Positions 43,809 through 53,849 are shown, counted from the stretch's first letter. The stretch: DNA of 64,000 nt from Haloferax marisrubri (GCF_001469875.2 NZ_LOPW02000010.1:655924-719923), one strand, 5' to 3'. Translations and numbers: made by a program. Notes: generated by a model from the letters alone, not told the origin.

Positions 43809-44618
43809 TTACCCGGAGAAGTACTCCGAGTAAATCTCGTCGTACGTGCCGTTGTCGCGGATGGTCTGCAGCGCGCCGTTGACCTCCTCGCGCAGGTCGT
43901 CGTCGTCCTGCCGGAAGCCGATACCGTACTCCTCGACGGTGAGGGTGAGGTACGGCGGGGCGTTCTCGCTACCCTGCTCTTCGGCGGCGCCGGCCCCTTC
44001 GAGGAACCGGACGTTGTCGCTCTGCTCGACGAACTCCGCGTTGACGGTGTTGTCGTTGACGACCGCGCGGACCTGGTTGTTCCGGAGCGCGTCGAACGCG
44101 CCGGTCACCTGGTCGTAGCTCTGAATCGTCAGGTCGCCGCCGAACTCCTCTTTGAGGCTGGTCGCGGCGCTCTCGCCGGTCGTCCCCTTCTGGACACCCA
44201 CGGTGACGCCCTGCAGGTCCTCCTTCGAGGAGATGTCACTGCTGTTGAGCACGATGACCGTCTGGTACGCGGTGAAGTACGGGTCCGAGAAGTCGATCTG
44301 CTCCGCGCGGTCCTCGGTGATGGTCATCGCGGACATGATGACGCGGAAGTTCCCGTTGTTGAGCGAGGGGATGATGCTGTCGAAGCTCGTCTTCTGGAAC
44401 TCGTGTTCGTAGCCGAGTTCGCCGAAGACCGCCTCGGCGATGTCGACGTCGAAGCCGACGAGTTCGCCCTCGGTCGTCTCGTACTCGAACGGCCGGTACG
44501 GGATGTCCGAGCCGATGGTGATGGTCTCGCTGCTACTGCCGCCGCCGCCGAGACAGCCGGCCAGCGTGAACGCGGCCGCGGCTCCGGCGGAGCCCTTCAG
44601 AAAGGTGCGACGTTCCAT
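43809..44618 (-). CDS. polar amino acid ABC transporter substrate-binding lipoprotein
   Basis: The 269-residue cluster F-IV type protein has twin-Arg MERRTFLKGSAG, lipobox Cys22 (LAGC), then TIGSDIPYRPFEYE, GFDVDIAEAVFGELG and the ligand-contact regions VIMSAMTITEDRAEQIDFSDPYF and VGVQKGTTGE. Arg in ITEDRAEQ contacts the amino acid carboxylate in this family. The ATG at 44618 is used; a longer frame adds non-signal sequence. Specificity (Gln, Arg or other) cannot be read from the sequence. Confidence 0.92.
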   Translation of the reverse strand: MERRTFLKGSAGAAAAFTLAGCLGGGGSSSETITIGSDIPYRPFEYETTEGELVGFDVDIAEAVFGELGYEHEFQKTSFDSIIPSLNNGNFRVIMSAMTITEDRAEQIDFSDPYFTAYQTVIVLNSSDISSKEDLQGVTVGVQKGTTGESAATSLKEEFGGDLTIQSYDQVTGAFDALRNNQVRAVVNDNTVNAEFVEQSDNVRFLEGAGAAEEQGSENAPPYLTLTVEEYGIGFRQDDDDLREEVNGALQTIRDNGTYDEIYSEYFSG

Positions 44619-44882
44619 AACAGCCCTCAGGTAGCACAGCCCCGTATAACACTTCTTCGGTCCGTTCGTCAATTCGTTCCGATATTGACGAAAAATATCC
44701 GGGAATTGTGTAGATGGGTGAGACATATCTCTAACTATGAAACGGATTCAGAATATATTCTTTTTCTCGGAGTAGTCTGTAACTCGAACTGAGAATGTTG
44801 AGGATATACTCGACAGTTATCTTATTTCTTGTATTTAATGCCGGATGTGAGAGTGGGTGACGGCTCGGGTCGTTCCGGCCCG
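44619..44882. other. AT-rich intergenic region
   Basis: It carries the promoter of the amino acid transporter operon and the downstream end of ctaA. Composition drops well below the genome average around 44690-44840. No gene was seen. Confidence 0.45.
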
Positions 44883-45716
44883 TCAGTCCGCGTCGTTCGT
44901 CGCGCCGGCCTGCGGTACCGGGAGGCCGCCGCGGACGAGGAGCGCCGCGCCGGCGACGAGGACGAGCGCGAGAACGGTTCCGCCGAGGTGAGCCAGTTCG
45001 AGCACCGGACCGTACACCTGCCGGCCGGCGATGAGGAGCGCGACGACCACGACGCTCGCGGGCGCGGTGACGAATCTGAGCCGGCCGTAGGCGTCCGCCC
45101 GCGGGCCGTGGGCGGCGTTCGCCCAGAGGGTGACCGCGACGAGCGCGGCGTAGGTGGCGAGGCCGACGACGTAGTAGACGGCCTGCGTCGTCGGGCCGAA
45201 GGAGACGAACGCGTGGGGCGCGAGGACGAGCATGACGGGCGCGCCGACGAGCGCCAGTCTGACCGCGTCGGCGATGCGGGGGATGCCGCGGTCGACGAGT
45301 CCCCACGCGGCGGCGGCGACGACGGCGGTGAAGATGGAGGTCGCGACCACGTAGTGGGCGGTGAGGATGACCCACTCGTACTCGGTGACGGTGAGCGCCC
45401 CGAGGACGATTTGGAACGGGAGGATGACCGTGGCGACGACGAGCGCGTAGCGGACGCCTTTCCCGACGCCCTCGCGCCACGCCTGCACGGTCGTCCCGAG
45501 GATGAGGAAGCCGGTGAGCATGGCGACGAGGCGGTGGAACCACTCGATGAAACTGCCCCAGTTGGCCGGGAACAGGCCGAGGAAGCCGTCGCAGAACGGC
45601 CAGCGCCCGGCGCAAGTGAGGCCGGCCCCCGAAGCGGCGGTGTACACACCGAGGACCATCAGGACGCCGGTCATCGCGGCGGCCCCCGCGAGGAGGCGGC
45701 GAAGCCGAGGTGTCAT
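44883..45716 (-). CDS. ctaA: heme A synthase (CtaA/COX15)
   Basis: The 277-residue protein has about eight helices in two similar halves. Heme-binding His residues lie in FIEWFHRLVAML near residue 60 and ILTAHYVVATS near 119, with further His in LAPHAF and LELAHLGG in the second half. A Cys pair in GLTCAGRWPFCDG lies in the first extracellular loop, as in Bacillus-type CtaA. It oxidises the heme O methyl group to make heme A for terminal oxidases. Longer frames in the same phase reach across the divergent promoter and are rejected. Confidence 0.92.
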   Translation of the reverse strand: MTPRLRRLLAGAAAMTGVLMVLGVYTAASGAGLTCAGRWPFCDGFLGLFPANWGSFIEWFHRLVAMLTGFLILGTTVQAWREGVGKGVRYALVVATVILPFQIVLGALTVTEYEWVILTAHYVVATSIFTAVVAAAAWGLVDRGIPRIADAVRLALVGAPVMLVLAPHAFVSFGPTTQAVYYVVGLATYAALVAVTLWANAAHGPRADAYGRLRFVTAPASVVVVALLIAGRQVYGPVLELAHLGGTVLALVLVAGAALLVRGGLPVPQAGATNDAD

Positions 45717-45887
45717 ACGCGAGGGTCGGGACCGCGCGAACTTATATCTCGTCGGTATGGTCCTCGAAGATGTCACCCCGGAACGCAGTCCCGCGGCCGG
45801 CACCGGTCGGCTCCGAACGGCTCTGACGGGGTTCGTCCCACTTGTCCGAGCCGTCCCATTCAAGTCGGTTCGGTTGGACGCGCGAAC

Positions 45888-46994
45888 ATGGACGAGCGAC
45901 TCGAATCCCGAGCGGACCGACTCGACGCGTATCTCGACGACCGCGGCCTCGAAGCAGTCTGGTTCGCCCGACCGAACTCCTTCGCGTGGCTCCTCGGCGG
46001 CGACAACGTCGTCGACCGCGACTCGCCGTTGGGCGTCGCCGCCGCCGGCTACGACGGCGACGAGTTCCACGTCGTGACGGACAACATCGAAGCGACCCGC
46101 CTGCTCCACGAGGAAGTCCCCCACGAGGACGTTCGCGTCCACCGCTTCCAGTGGTACGAGGGCTCGCTGGCGTCCGGCGTCGAGGCGGTCTCGCCGACCC
46201 CCGCCGCCGCCGACTTCGACGTGCCCGGCTTCGAGGACGTTGACGCCTCGGCCGTCCGTCAGCCGCTTTCCGATGCCGACATCGAGGCCTACCGCGAACT
46301 CGGCCGCGACGCGGCGAGCGCGGTCGAGCGGGTCTGCCGCGAACTCGCGCCGGGCGACACCGAACACGAGGTCGCCTCCGGCCTGAAAGTCACGCTCAGC
46401 GCGATGGGCATCGAAGCGCCGGTGGTGCTCGTCGGCAGCGGGCGGCGAGCCCAGAAGTACCGCCACTACACGCCCAAACAAGAGGAACTCGGCGACTACG
46501 CGCTCGTCTCCGTGACGGCCCAGTGCGGCGGTCTCTACGCGAGCTGCACGCGAACCGTCGCGTTCGACGCGCCCGAGTGGCTCGAAACCCGCCACGAGGG
46601 AGCGATGCAGGTCGAGACGGAGGCGCTGGCGGCGACCCGAACGGCCGCCGTGGAGGACGGTACCGCCGGCGACGTGTTCAACGCTATCCGCGACGCCTAC
46701 GACGCGGTCGGCGAGTCCGAGGAGTGGCTGAACCACCACCAGGGCGGCGCGGCCGGGTTCGCCGGCCGGGAGTGGTTCGCCACGCCCGACGCCGACGACG
46801 AGGTCCACGCGCCGATGGGCTACGCCTACAACCCGACCATTCAGGGCGCAAAGAGCGAGGGAACCGCGCTCGTCACTGACGAGGGCGTCGAGCCGCTGAC
46901 CATGACCGGCCGCTGGCCGACCCGAACCGTGACCGACGCCGACGAGACCGTCGAACTCGAACGGCCGGAAATTCTTCACATCGAAACGGAGTAA
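45888..46994 (+). CDS. M24-family (creatinase/aminopeptidase P-like) protein with degenerate metal site
   Basis: The 368-residue protein has the N-terminal creatinase-like domain (LDAYLDDRGLEAVWFARPNSFAWLLGGDN) and the pita-bread C-terminal domain. The canonical first motif DxG...(G/S)D(I/V)TRT reads LVSVTAQCGGLYASCTRT here, so both metal-binding Asp positions appear to be Ser. The later HxGH region is NHHQGGAAGFAGREW. It is therefore probably not a normal metallopeptidase. It is divergent from ctaA. Homologs occur in other archaea; the role is unknown. Confidence 0.8.
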   Translation: MDERLESRADRLDAYLDDRGLEAVWFARPNSFAWLLGGDNVVDRDSPLGVAAAGYDGDEFHVVTDNIEATRLLHEEVPHEDVRVHRFQWYEGSLASGVEAVSPTPAAADFDVPGFEDVDASAVRQPLSDADIEAYRELGRDAASAVERVCRELAPGDTEHEVASGLKVTLSAMGIEAPVVLVGSGRRAQKYRHYTPKQEELGDYALVSVTAQCGGLYASCTRTVAFDAPEWLETRHEGAMQVETEALAATRTAAVEDGTAGDVFNAIRDAYDAVGESEEWLNHHQGGAAGFAGREWFATPDADDEVHAPMGYAYNPTIQGAKSEGTALVTDEGVEPLTMTGRWPTRTVTDADETVELERPEILHIETE

Positions 46995-47125
46995 TTTTTC
47001 GAGCGGAGCGGCGTCGATTCGTCGCCGTGACCTCGCCGCCGTCCGCCGGAGATTCGACTATTGTCGAAGTCAAAATTCGACGTTGTTGAATAGCTTTTTG
47101 CCCCCTGCGTGAGGACGTGTTGGTC

Positions 47126-49381
47126 ATGGGACTGGACGACGACTCACGGGAATATCACAGACAAGACCCACCCGGAAAAATCGAGATTGCGACGACGAAG
47201 CCGACGAACACACAGCGCGACCTGAGCCTGGCGTACTCGCCCGGCGTGGCCGCGCCGTGTCTCGACATCGCGGAAGACGAAGACGCCGCCTACGAGTACA
47301 CGGCGAAGGGCAACCTCGTCGGCGTCGTCTCGAACGGCTCCGCCGTCCTCGGGCTGGGGGACATCGGAGCGCAGGCGTCGAAGCCGGTGATGGAAGGCAA
47401 GGGCGTGCTGTTCAAGCGCTTCGCCGACATCGACGTGTTCGACGTCGAACTCGACATCACTAACGTGGACGACTTCGTGGCGGCGACGAAAGCGATGGAG
47501 CCGACGTTCGGCGGCATCAACTTGGAGGACATCAAGGCCCCGGAGTGCTTCGAAATCGAACGACAGCTCCGCGAACAGATGGACATCCCCGTGTTCCACG
47601 ACGACCAGCACGGCACGGCCATCATCTCCGGCGCGGCCCTGCTGAACGCCGCCGACATCGTGGACAAGGACCTCGACGACCTCGACATCGTCTTCTCCGG
47701 CGCGGGCGCGTCCGCGCTCGCGACGGCGCGGTTCTACGTCTCGCTCGGCGCGAAAAAGGAGAACATCACGATGTGCGACTCCTCGGGAATCATCACCGAG
47801 TCGCGCGTCGAGGAAGGCGACGTCAACAAGTACAAAGCCGAGTTCGCACAGCCGGTCGACGAGGGCTCGCTCTCGGACGCCATGGAAGGCGCGGACGTGT
47901 TCGCGGGGCTCTCCGTCGGCGGCATCGTCAGCCAGGAGATGGTGCGGTCGATGGCCGACAATCCGGTCATCTTCGCGATGGCGAATCCGGACCCCGAAAT
48001 CACCTACGAGGACGCGAAGGAAGCCCGCGAGGACACCGTCATCATGGCGACGGGGCGCTCCGACTACCCGAATCAGGTGAACAACGTCCTCGGGTTCCCC
48101 TTCATCTTCCGCGGCGCGCTCGACGTCCGCGCGACGGAGATTAACGAGGCGATGAAGCGCGCGGCCGCCGAAGCGCTCGCCGAACTCGCCCGACAGGACG
48201 TGCCCGACGCGGTCGTCAAGGCCTACGGCGACCACCCGCTGCAGTTCGGTGCCGACTACGTCATCCCCAAGCCGCTGGACCCCCGCGTGCTGTTCGAGGT
48301 CGCCCCCGCGGTCGCGCAGGCGGCGATGACCTCCGGCGCGGCCCGCGAGCGCCTCGACATGAACGAGTACCGCGAGCGCCTCGAAGCGCGCCTCGGGAAG
48401 TCCCGCGAGATGATGCGCGTCGTCCTCAACAAGGCGAAGTCGGACCCCAAGCGGGTCGCCCTCGCCGAGGGCTCCAACGAGAAGATGATTCGCGCCGCCT
48501 ACCAGATGCAGGAGGAGGGCATCGCAGAGCCCATCCTCGTCGGGAAGACGACGACGATCCTGCGCAAGGCGGAGGAGTTGGGTCTCGACTTCGACCCGAC
48601 CATCGCCAACCCCCGCGACGGCGAGTGGGACCACTACGCCGAGCGCCTCTACGAGCTTCGACAGCGCAAGGGAGTCACGCAGTCTGAGGCGGAGGAACTC
48701 GTCCGCCGCGACTCGAACTACTTCGCCAGCGTGATGGTCGAAGTCGGCGACGCGGACGCGATGCTGACGGGGCTGACCCACCACTACCCCTCGGCGCTTC
48801 GCCCGCCGCTGCAGATTATCGGCACCGCCGAGGACGCGAACTACGCGGCCGGCGTCTACATGATGACGTTCAAGAACCGCGTGGTCTTCTGCGCCGACAC
48901 GACGGTCAACCTCGACCCCGACGAGGAGATTCTCGCGGAGATTACGAAGCACACCGCCGAACTCGCCCGCCAGTTCAACGTCGAGCCCCGCGCGGCGCTG
49001 CTCTCGTACTCCAACTTCGGGAGCGTCACGAACGAGGGGACGCGCAAGCCCCGCGACGCCGCGGCACTCCTGCAGGACGACCCCGACGTGGACTTCCCGG
49101 TCGACGGCGAGATGCAGGCCGACACCGCCCTCGTCGAGGACATCCTCGAAGGCACCTACGACTTCGCGGAACTCGACGAACCGGCGAACCTGCTCGTCTT
49201 CCCGAACCTCGAAGCGGGGAACATCGGCTACAAACTGCTCCAGCGCCTCGGCGGCGCTGAGGCCATCGGCCCGATGCTCGTCGGCATGGACAAACCCGTC
49301 CACGTCCTCCAGCGCGGCGACGAAGTCAAGGACATCGTCAACCTGGCGGCGACGGCGGTCGTGGACGCCCAAGAGGAGTAA
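47126..49381 (+). CDS. maeB: malic enzyme with C-terminal phosphotransacetylase-like domain
   Basis: The 751-residue MaeB-type enzyme decarboxylates malate to pyruvate, usually with NADP. The malic domain at about 1-420 has [59 protein letters not shown] and the Rossmann motif [10 protein letters not shown]. The PTA-like domain at about 430-751 lacks transferase function in studied MaeB proteins and serves allosteric control. The ATG at 47126 is preferred over 47117. The last 40 coding bases are copied 132 bp downstream. Confidence 0.95.
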   Translation: MGLDDDSREYHRQDPPGKIEIATTKPTNTQRDLSLAYSPGVAAPCLDIAEDEDAAYEYTAKGNLVGVVSNGSAVLGLGDIGAQASKPVMEGKGVLFKRFADIDVFDVELDITNVDDFVAATKAMEPTFGGINLEDIKAPECFEIERQLREQMDIPVFHDDQHGTAIISGAALLNAADIVDKDLDDLDIVFSGAGASALATARFYVSLGAKKENITMCDSSGIITESRVEEGDVNKYKAEFAQPVDEGSLSDAMEGADVFAGLSVGGIVSQEMVRSMADNPVIFAMANPDPEITYEDAKEAREDTVIMATGRSDYPNQVNNVLGFPFIFRGALDVRATEINEAMKRAAAEALAELARQDVPDAVVKAYGDHPLQFGADYVIPKPLDPRVLFEVAPAVAQAAMTSGAARERLDMNEYRERLEARLGKSREMMRVVLNKAKSDPKRVALAEGSNEKMIRAAYQMQEEGIAEPILVGKTTTILRKAEELGLDFDPTIANPRDGEWDHYAERLYELRQRKGVTQSEAEELVRRDSNYFASVMVEVGDADAMLTGLTHHYPSALRPPLQIIGTAEDANYAAGVYMMTFKNRVVFCADTTVNLDPDEEILAEITKHTAELARQFNVEPRAALLSYSNFGSVTNEGTRKPRDAAALLQDDPDVDFPVDGEMQADTALVEDILEGTYDFAELDEPANLLVFPNLEAGNIGYKLLQRLGGAEAIGPMLVGMDKPVHVLQRGDEVKDIVNLAATAVVDAQEE

Positions 49382-49382
49382 C
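49341..49382 (+). repeat. 42-bp direct repeat, copy 1 (end of maeB)
   Basis: It covers the last 13 codons and stop of maeB plus one base. The sequence is identical to 49473-49514. Confidence 0.95.
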
Positions 49383-49472
49383 GCGCCCGAGCGGAGCGAG
49401 GGATTTTTTTGGTCCAGCTTTTTTCGGAGAGGTGAGCGGAGCGAACCCGAACCGAAAAAAGGTGGTCGTTCG

Positions 49473-49514
49473 ACCTGGCGGCGACGGCGGTCGTGGACGC
49501 CCAAGAGGAGTAAC
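49473..49514 (+). repeat. 42-bp direct repeat, copy 2 (downstream duplicate of the maeB end)
   Basis: It is identical to 49341-49382 with an offset of 132 bp. The intervening 90 bp contain two gagcggagcga motifs and T-rich/A-rich runs (gggattttttt, gaaaaaagg) of terminator character. Translation of the copy in the maeB frame context gives the same C-terminal residues, but no start is present, so it is a remnant. Confidence 0.95.
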
Positions 49515-49549
49515 TGACGACTCCGGTTCTGCTTTTTTCGGCGAGACGC

Positions 49550-50275
49550 TCACCCGAACTCGACCCACGCGACGGCGACGCCCAGCCCGACCGCCGGCGG
49601 GGCCGCGTAGAGCGCGAACGTCGTCGAATCCGGCGGCGAGAAGCACGCGGCGAAGACGACGAGACAGAGGAGCGACAGCCCTCTCGTCCGCCCGGCGAGT
49701 CGCCGCGAGAGCGCTCCGGCGCGGCGTAACCCGAGCAGAAGCGGGGCGACGGCCGCGCCGCCGCCGACCGCGACCGGGAAGAACAGTTCGAGTTCGAGCG
49801 CCGACTGGCGGGAGTCGGCCGCGACGCGACCCCATTCGACCAGCAGGTCGGCGAGCGGCGGCGCGAACTGCCGCGCGGCGACCGTTCCGACGAGGAAGCC
49901 CGCGGCGGCGACCACCAACCACCCCGAGGCGTCGCGGAGGTTGACCGCCGGGTCGCGGTCGGCGAGGAAGACGAGCGAGACGCCAGCGGCGAGAGCACCG
50001 GCGAGTACGCCCAGTTCGAGACGAACGAGGAAGGTCGGGTCGCCGACACCGACGACAGCTGTCGAAACACCCGAGGACAGAGAGACCCCGGCAGTCGGTG
50101 AGACACCGGCAGTCGGCGAGAGAAGTGCGGGGTCGCGGACGGCGGCGAAGACCAAGACGGCCGTCAAGACGGCGGTGACGGCGAGTCGGCCCGCGTGGCG
50201 ACGTGCGGTCGCGCCGAGCGGCGAGAGCCCGCGTCGCTGCGGGTCGAACGCGTCGACGGTCTCCGTGGGGTCCAT
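49550..50275 (-). CDS. multi-pass membrane protein, possible distant TatC relative
   Basis: The 241-residue protein (ATG at 50275; an upstream ATG at 50305 would add 10 residues) has about six hydrophobic helices. A short tandem repeat encodes PTAGVSPTAGVS near residues 54-65. The C-terminal part RGLSLLCLVVFAACFSPPDSTTFALYAAPPAVGLGVAVAW recalls the TatC segment with TPPD followed by a Pro-containing helix. The typical TatC N-terminal Glu and the FRP loop are not evident. I therefore call it an unknown membrane protein. Confidence 0.65.
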   Translation of the reverse strand: MDPTETVDAFDPQRRGLSPLGATARRHAGRLAVTAVLTAVLVFAAVRDPALLSPTAGVSPTAGVSLSSGVSTAVVGVGDPTFLVRLELGVLAGALAAGVSLVFLADRDPAVNLRDASGWLVVAAAGFLVGTVAARQFAPPLADLLVEWGRVAADSRQSALELELFFPVAVGGGAAVAPLLLGLRRAGALSRRLAGRTRGLSLLCLVVFAACFSPPDSTTFALYAAPPAVGLGVAVAWVEFG

Positions 50276-50416
50276 ACGTCCGGCGTCGTCACTCCGCGTT
50301 GTCAACTTTTTGACGGAGAGGTGACCGGCCGCCGGCGGGACGACGGCGAGTGGGACCGCTCGCGCTCGGCGGCCCCGGACGGGCGGGGCGAACGGGTCGG
50401 CGGCGACGCCTCGCGC

Positions 50417-51055
50417 TCAGTCGCTCGCCCGACCCTCGAACCGCGAGGGCGGGAGATAGCTCACGTCCGTGCCGGAGTCAGTTTCGAACTCCGGCGGGTC
50501 GGGGAGCACGCAGCGGTCGGCGCGCCGGTTGACGTGTTCGTACTCGCCCGGCGCGTTCGCCAGCGGGTGCGCGGGGTTCTCGCGGCTGTCGATTCGCGCG
50601 GCACGAAGCTCACCGAACCCGGCGATGCGGGCTTGAATCCCGCGCCAGTGGTGTTCGCTCCCCGCGGGGACGACGATGCGCTTCGGCGACTTCCAGTCGG
50701 GGTGGTCGCCGGCGAGGACCGCGTTGTTGACGTTCGCGGCGAGGTCGTCGTGGTCGACGAGGACGCCGACGCGAGCGCCCGGCGGCGCGCGATTGGCGAG
50801 CACGTCCAGTCCGAGGTGAAGTGCGCGATACTCCGAGACGTTGTTGTCGGGCGGCACGTCTGGGAGCGCGATACGGGCGACTCGCTCGCCGTCGCGGGTC
50901 TCTATCACCGCACCGAGTCCGCCGCCGTTGGGGCGGTACGACCCGTCCGTCGCGACGTAGAAGTGTCGTTGGTGCGTGCGCGGCGGGTGTGCGATGTGGG
51001 GCGTCGGCGACTCGTCGAACAAGTCCCGAAGTGTGGGACGGCCGGTCACGGCCAT
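50417..51055 (-). CDS. ribonuclease H-like protein (RNase HI family)
   Basis: The 212-residue protein has an RNase H fold. The first catalytic Asp37 is in FYVATDGSYRPNGGGLGAVI, the Glu75 in NNVSEYRALHLGLDVL, the Asp in VLVDHDDLAANVN and a late Asp in VNRRADRCVL. This is the archaeal type of RNase HI that cuts RNA in RNA-DNA hybrids. A basic N-terminal extension of about 30 residues is unusual. The start at 51055 is chosen because further upstream sequence is the divergent dppA leader. Confidence 0.85.
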   Translation of the reverse strand: MAVTGRPTLRDLFDESPTPHIAHPPRTHQRHFYVATDGSYRPNGGGLGAVIETRDGERVARIALPDVPPDNNVSEYRALHLGLDVLANRAPPGARVGVLVDHDDLAANVNNAVLAGDHPDWKSPKRIVVPAGSEHHWRGIQARIAGFGELRAARIDSRENPAHPLANAPGEYEHVNRRADRCVLPDPPEFETDSGTDVSYLPPSRFEGRASD

Positions 51056-51209
51056 ACGAATCGTTCCGCGATGGTCCCTAATAAGCGTACCCCGTGTTCG
51101 GGGGGTGATGACTCGGGAGCATAACTGTGCACAATATATGGGCAGAACGCTATGCGGGAGCCGAATCACAGGCAATGGATATAAGAACGACCGACGCAAT
51201 CTACCTTCG

Positions 51210-52841
51210 ATGGCTGATAACAATTCACACATTAGTCGGCGGTCGTACATGAAGTTGGCAGGCGGCGCGGCGGCGTCGGCGGCGCTCGCGGGTTGTTCCG
51301 GCGGCGGTGGTGAGGAGACGGAGACCACCGAACCGACGACGACTGGCGGTGAGGAGACGGAGACCACCGAACCGACGACGACCGAGGACAGCGGTTCGTT
51401 CGACGTGACCATCACGCAGGGCCAGATGCCCTCCGGTCTCGACCCCCACGACCACCGCGAGACGACGACGGACATCGTCGTCCTCCACGCCTACGAGGGC
51501 GTTCTGACCCGCGACGCGGCGGGGTCGATTCAGACCGCGCTCGCGACGAACTACGAGCGTATCGACGGGGAAAACGCGGTCCGCTTCGACCTCCGCGAGG
51601 GCGTCACGTTCCACAACGGCGACGAACTCACCCCCGAAGACGTCGCGTACAGCATCAACCGCGTCGTCGACGAGGAGGTCGGCTTCGCCAGCCCGCAGAG
51701 CGACCAACTCGCCGGCGTCGCCGGAGCGGAGGTCATCGAGGGCGAGAACGCGGTCAAGGTCAACAACTCCTCGCTCAACCCCATCGTGTTCTCCGAGTTC
51801 GCGACCTACCTCGACGTGATGCAGCAGTCGTGGGTCGAGGACAACGACCAGGCGTACATCAGTCAGAACATGAACGGGACGGGGCCGTTCCAACTCGACT
51901 CGTACACCGAAGACGAGGAAGTCGTCCTCACGGCGTACGACGACTACTGGCAGGAGCCGGCGTCGGTCGACACGCTCACCTTCCGCGCCGCGTCCGAGGC
52001 CAGCACCCGCGTCAACCAACTCCTGCAGGGCGAGACCGACCTCATCGTCAACGTCCCGCCCCAAGAGGTCCAGCGCGTCACCAACTCCGACAACGCCCGC
52101 GTCGCGGCGTCCCCGTCGACCCGCATCATCTACAACGGGATGCGCTACGACCTCGAACCGTTCGACTCGGTGGAGTTCCGGCAGGCGATGAACTACGCCG
52201 TCGACCTCGAAAGCATCGTCCAGAACGTGCTTGAGGGCTTCGGCGCGCAGACGGGCCAGCCCACTCTTCCCGAGTTCGTCGGGCACAACCCCGACCTCGA
52301 CCCCTACCCGTACGACCCGGACCAAGCCGAACAGTTGGTCGAAGACTCCGGCTACGCCGGCGCGGAAATCGAGCTTCACACGCCGGTCGGCCGCTACCTG
52401 AAGGACCTCGAAGTCGCGCAGGCGGTCGCGGGCTACATCGACGAGCTCCCGAACGTCACGGCGACGGTCCGCCAGCGCGACTTCGGGTCGCTCGTCGACG
52501 AACTGCTCGCGGGCAGTATCGAGGCCCGCCCGCCGTGGTTCCTCATCGGCTGGGGCGAAGCGACGTTCGACGGCGGCCTCGTCATGGAGGCGCTTCTCGC
52601 CTCCGACGGGACGCTCACGACGTGGCAAAACGAGGAGTTCGACGCGCTGCTCGAACAGGCCGGCAACCAGTCCGGCGAGGAGCGCGAGGCGACCCTCCAA
52701 GAGGCGAACGCGCTGGCCCACGAGCAGTGTCCGTGGATCTTCCTGAACCAGCAGTACAGCGTCTACGGCGTCAACGACGCCATCGCATGGGAGGCCCGCT
52801 CCGACGAGCGCATCGACGCGTACGCGATGAGCCAGCAGTAG
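51210..52841 (+). CDS. dppA: dipeptide/oligopeptide ABC transporter substrate-binding lipoprotein
   Basis: The 543-residue cluster C binding protein has twin-Arg SRRSYMKLAGG and lipobox Cys29 (ALAGC). A duplicated Thr/Glu linker (EETETTEPTTT twice) leads to the SBP_bac_5 fold, with AYEGVLTRDAAG, VRFDLREGVTFHNGDELTPEDVAYSINRV and NGTGPFQLDSY. It starts the operon dppA-B-C-D-F, with three bases to dppB. Confidence 0.94.
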   Translation: MADNNSHISRRSYMKLAGGAAASAALAGCSGGGGEETETTEPTTTGGEETETTEPTTTEDSGSFDVTITQGQMPSGLDPHDHRETTTDIVVLHAYEGVLTRDAAGSIQTALATNYERIDGENAVRFDLREGVTFHNGDELTPEDVAYSINRVVDEEVGFASPQSDQLAGVAGAEVIEGENAVKVNNSSLNPIVFSEFATYLDVMQQSWVEDNDQAYISQNMNGTGPFQLDSYTEDEEVVLTAYDDYWQEPASVDTLTFRAASEASTRVNQLLQGETDLIVNVPPQEVQRVTNSDNARVAASPSTRIIYNGMRYDLEPFDSVEFRQAMNYAVDLESIVQNVLEGFGAQTGQPTLPEFVGHNPDLDPYPYDPDQAEQLVEDSGYAGAEIELHTPVGRYLKDLEVAQAVAGYIDELPNVTATVRQRDFGSLVDELLAGSIEARPPWFLIGWGEATFDGGLVMEALLASDGTLTTWQNEEFDALLEQAGNQSGEEREATLQEANALAHEQCPWIFLNQQYSVYGVNDAIAWEARSDERIDAYAMSQQ

Positions 52842-52844
52842 TCG

Positions 52845-53843
52845 ATGTCGCTGTCGAGGTTCCTCATCAAACGCTCGCTCCAGGGGCTGTTCGTCATCTG
52901 GGGGGTCATCACGGTCGTCTTCGGCCTCCGGTTCATCTCGCCGGGGGACCCGGCGAACGTGCTGTTGCCGCCCGACGTCGACCCCGAGGTCAGAGCGCAG
53001 GTTATCGCCGAACTCGGGCTGAACGAGCCTCTGTACGTGCAGTACTGGCAGTTCATCTCGGGCATCCCGTTCGGCGACCTCGGCCTGTCGCTCGTGACCC
53101 GAACACCGGTCGCGGCGCGCGTCGTGGCAAGGCTCCCGGCGACGATGGAACTCGCCATCGCGGCGACAATCGTCGCCGTCGTCATCGCGATTCCGCTCGG
53201 CGTCCTGTCGGCCACGCGGCGTCACCAGCCCGCGGACTACGGCGCGACCGTATTCTCGCTGGTCGGCATCAGCACGCCGAACTTCTGGCTGGGCGTGATG
53301 CTCATCCTCGTGCTCGCGGTCCAGTTGAACCTGTTCCCCACGAGCCAGCGTCCTATCGGCCTCGACGGCATCGCGATGCTTCTCGCCGGCGGCGACGTGG
53401 GCGCGGCGGTAGACGGGTTCGTGACGTGGCTGTGGCACATCACGCTGCCCGCAATCACGCTCGGGACGTACTTCACCGCGCTCATCACGCGGCTCACCCG
53501 CAGCGGGATGCTCGACCAACTCGGACAGACCTACGTCCGCGCGTCGCGGGCGAAGGGGCTCCCGGAGACGCTGGTCCGCTACAAGCACGCGCTTCGGAAC
53601 ACGCTCATCCCGGTCATCACCGTCATCGGTCTCCAGCTCGGCACCCTCATCGGCGGGGCCGTCATCACGGAGGCCGTCTTCGCGTGGCCCGGGCTCGGGA
53701 CGCTCATCATCAACAGCATCAACGCCCGCGACTGGCCGGTCTTACAGGGCTCGCTCATCATCGTCGCGGTCGGGTTCGTCCTCGTGAACATCCTCGTCGA
53801 CGCCCTGTACGCCTACGTCAACCCGCAGGTGGCCTACGATTAA
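52845..53843 (+). CDS. dppB: dipeptide/oligopeptide ABC transporter permease DppB
   Basis: The 332-residue permease has about six helices, the N-terminal FLIKRSLQGLFVIWGVITVVFGL and the BPD-type loop YVRASRAKGLPETLVRYKHALRNTLIP that docks the ATPase. It forms the channel with DppC and directly follows dppA. Confidence 0.95.
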   Translation: MSLSRFLIKRSLQGLFVIWGVITVVFGLRFISPGDPANVLLPPDVDPEVRAQVIAELGLNEPLYVQYWQFISGIPFGDLGLSLVTRTPVAARVVARLPATMELAIAATIVAVVIAIPLGVLSATRRHQPADYGATVFSLVGISTPNFWLGVMLILVLAVQLNLFPTSQRPIGLDGIAMLLAGGDVGAAVDGFVTWLWHITLPAITLGTYFTALITRLTRSGMLDQLGQTYVRASRAKGLPETLVRYKHALRNTLIPVITVIGLQLGTLIGGAVITEAVFAWPGLGTLIINSINARDWPVLQGSLIIVAVGFVLVNILVDALYAYVNPQVAYD

Positions 53844-53849
53844 CGCTCT

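Noticed and set aside
44829-45887. long in-frame N-terminal extension of the M24-family protein
   Set aside because: It runs antisense through the whole ctaA gene. The conserved N-terminus begins at the ATG at 45888.
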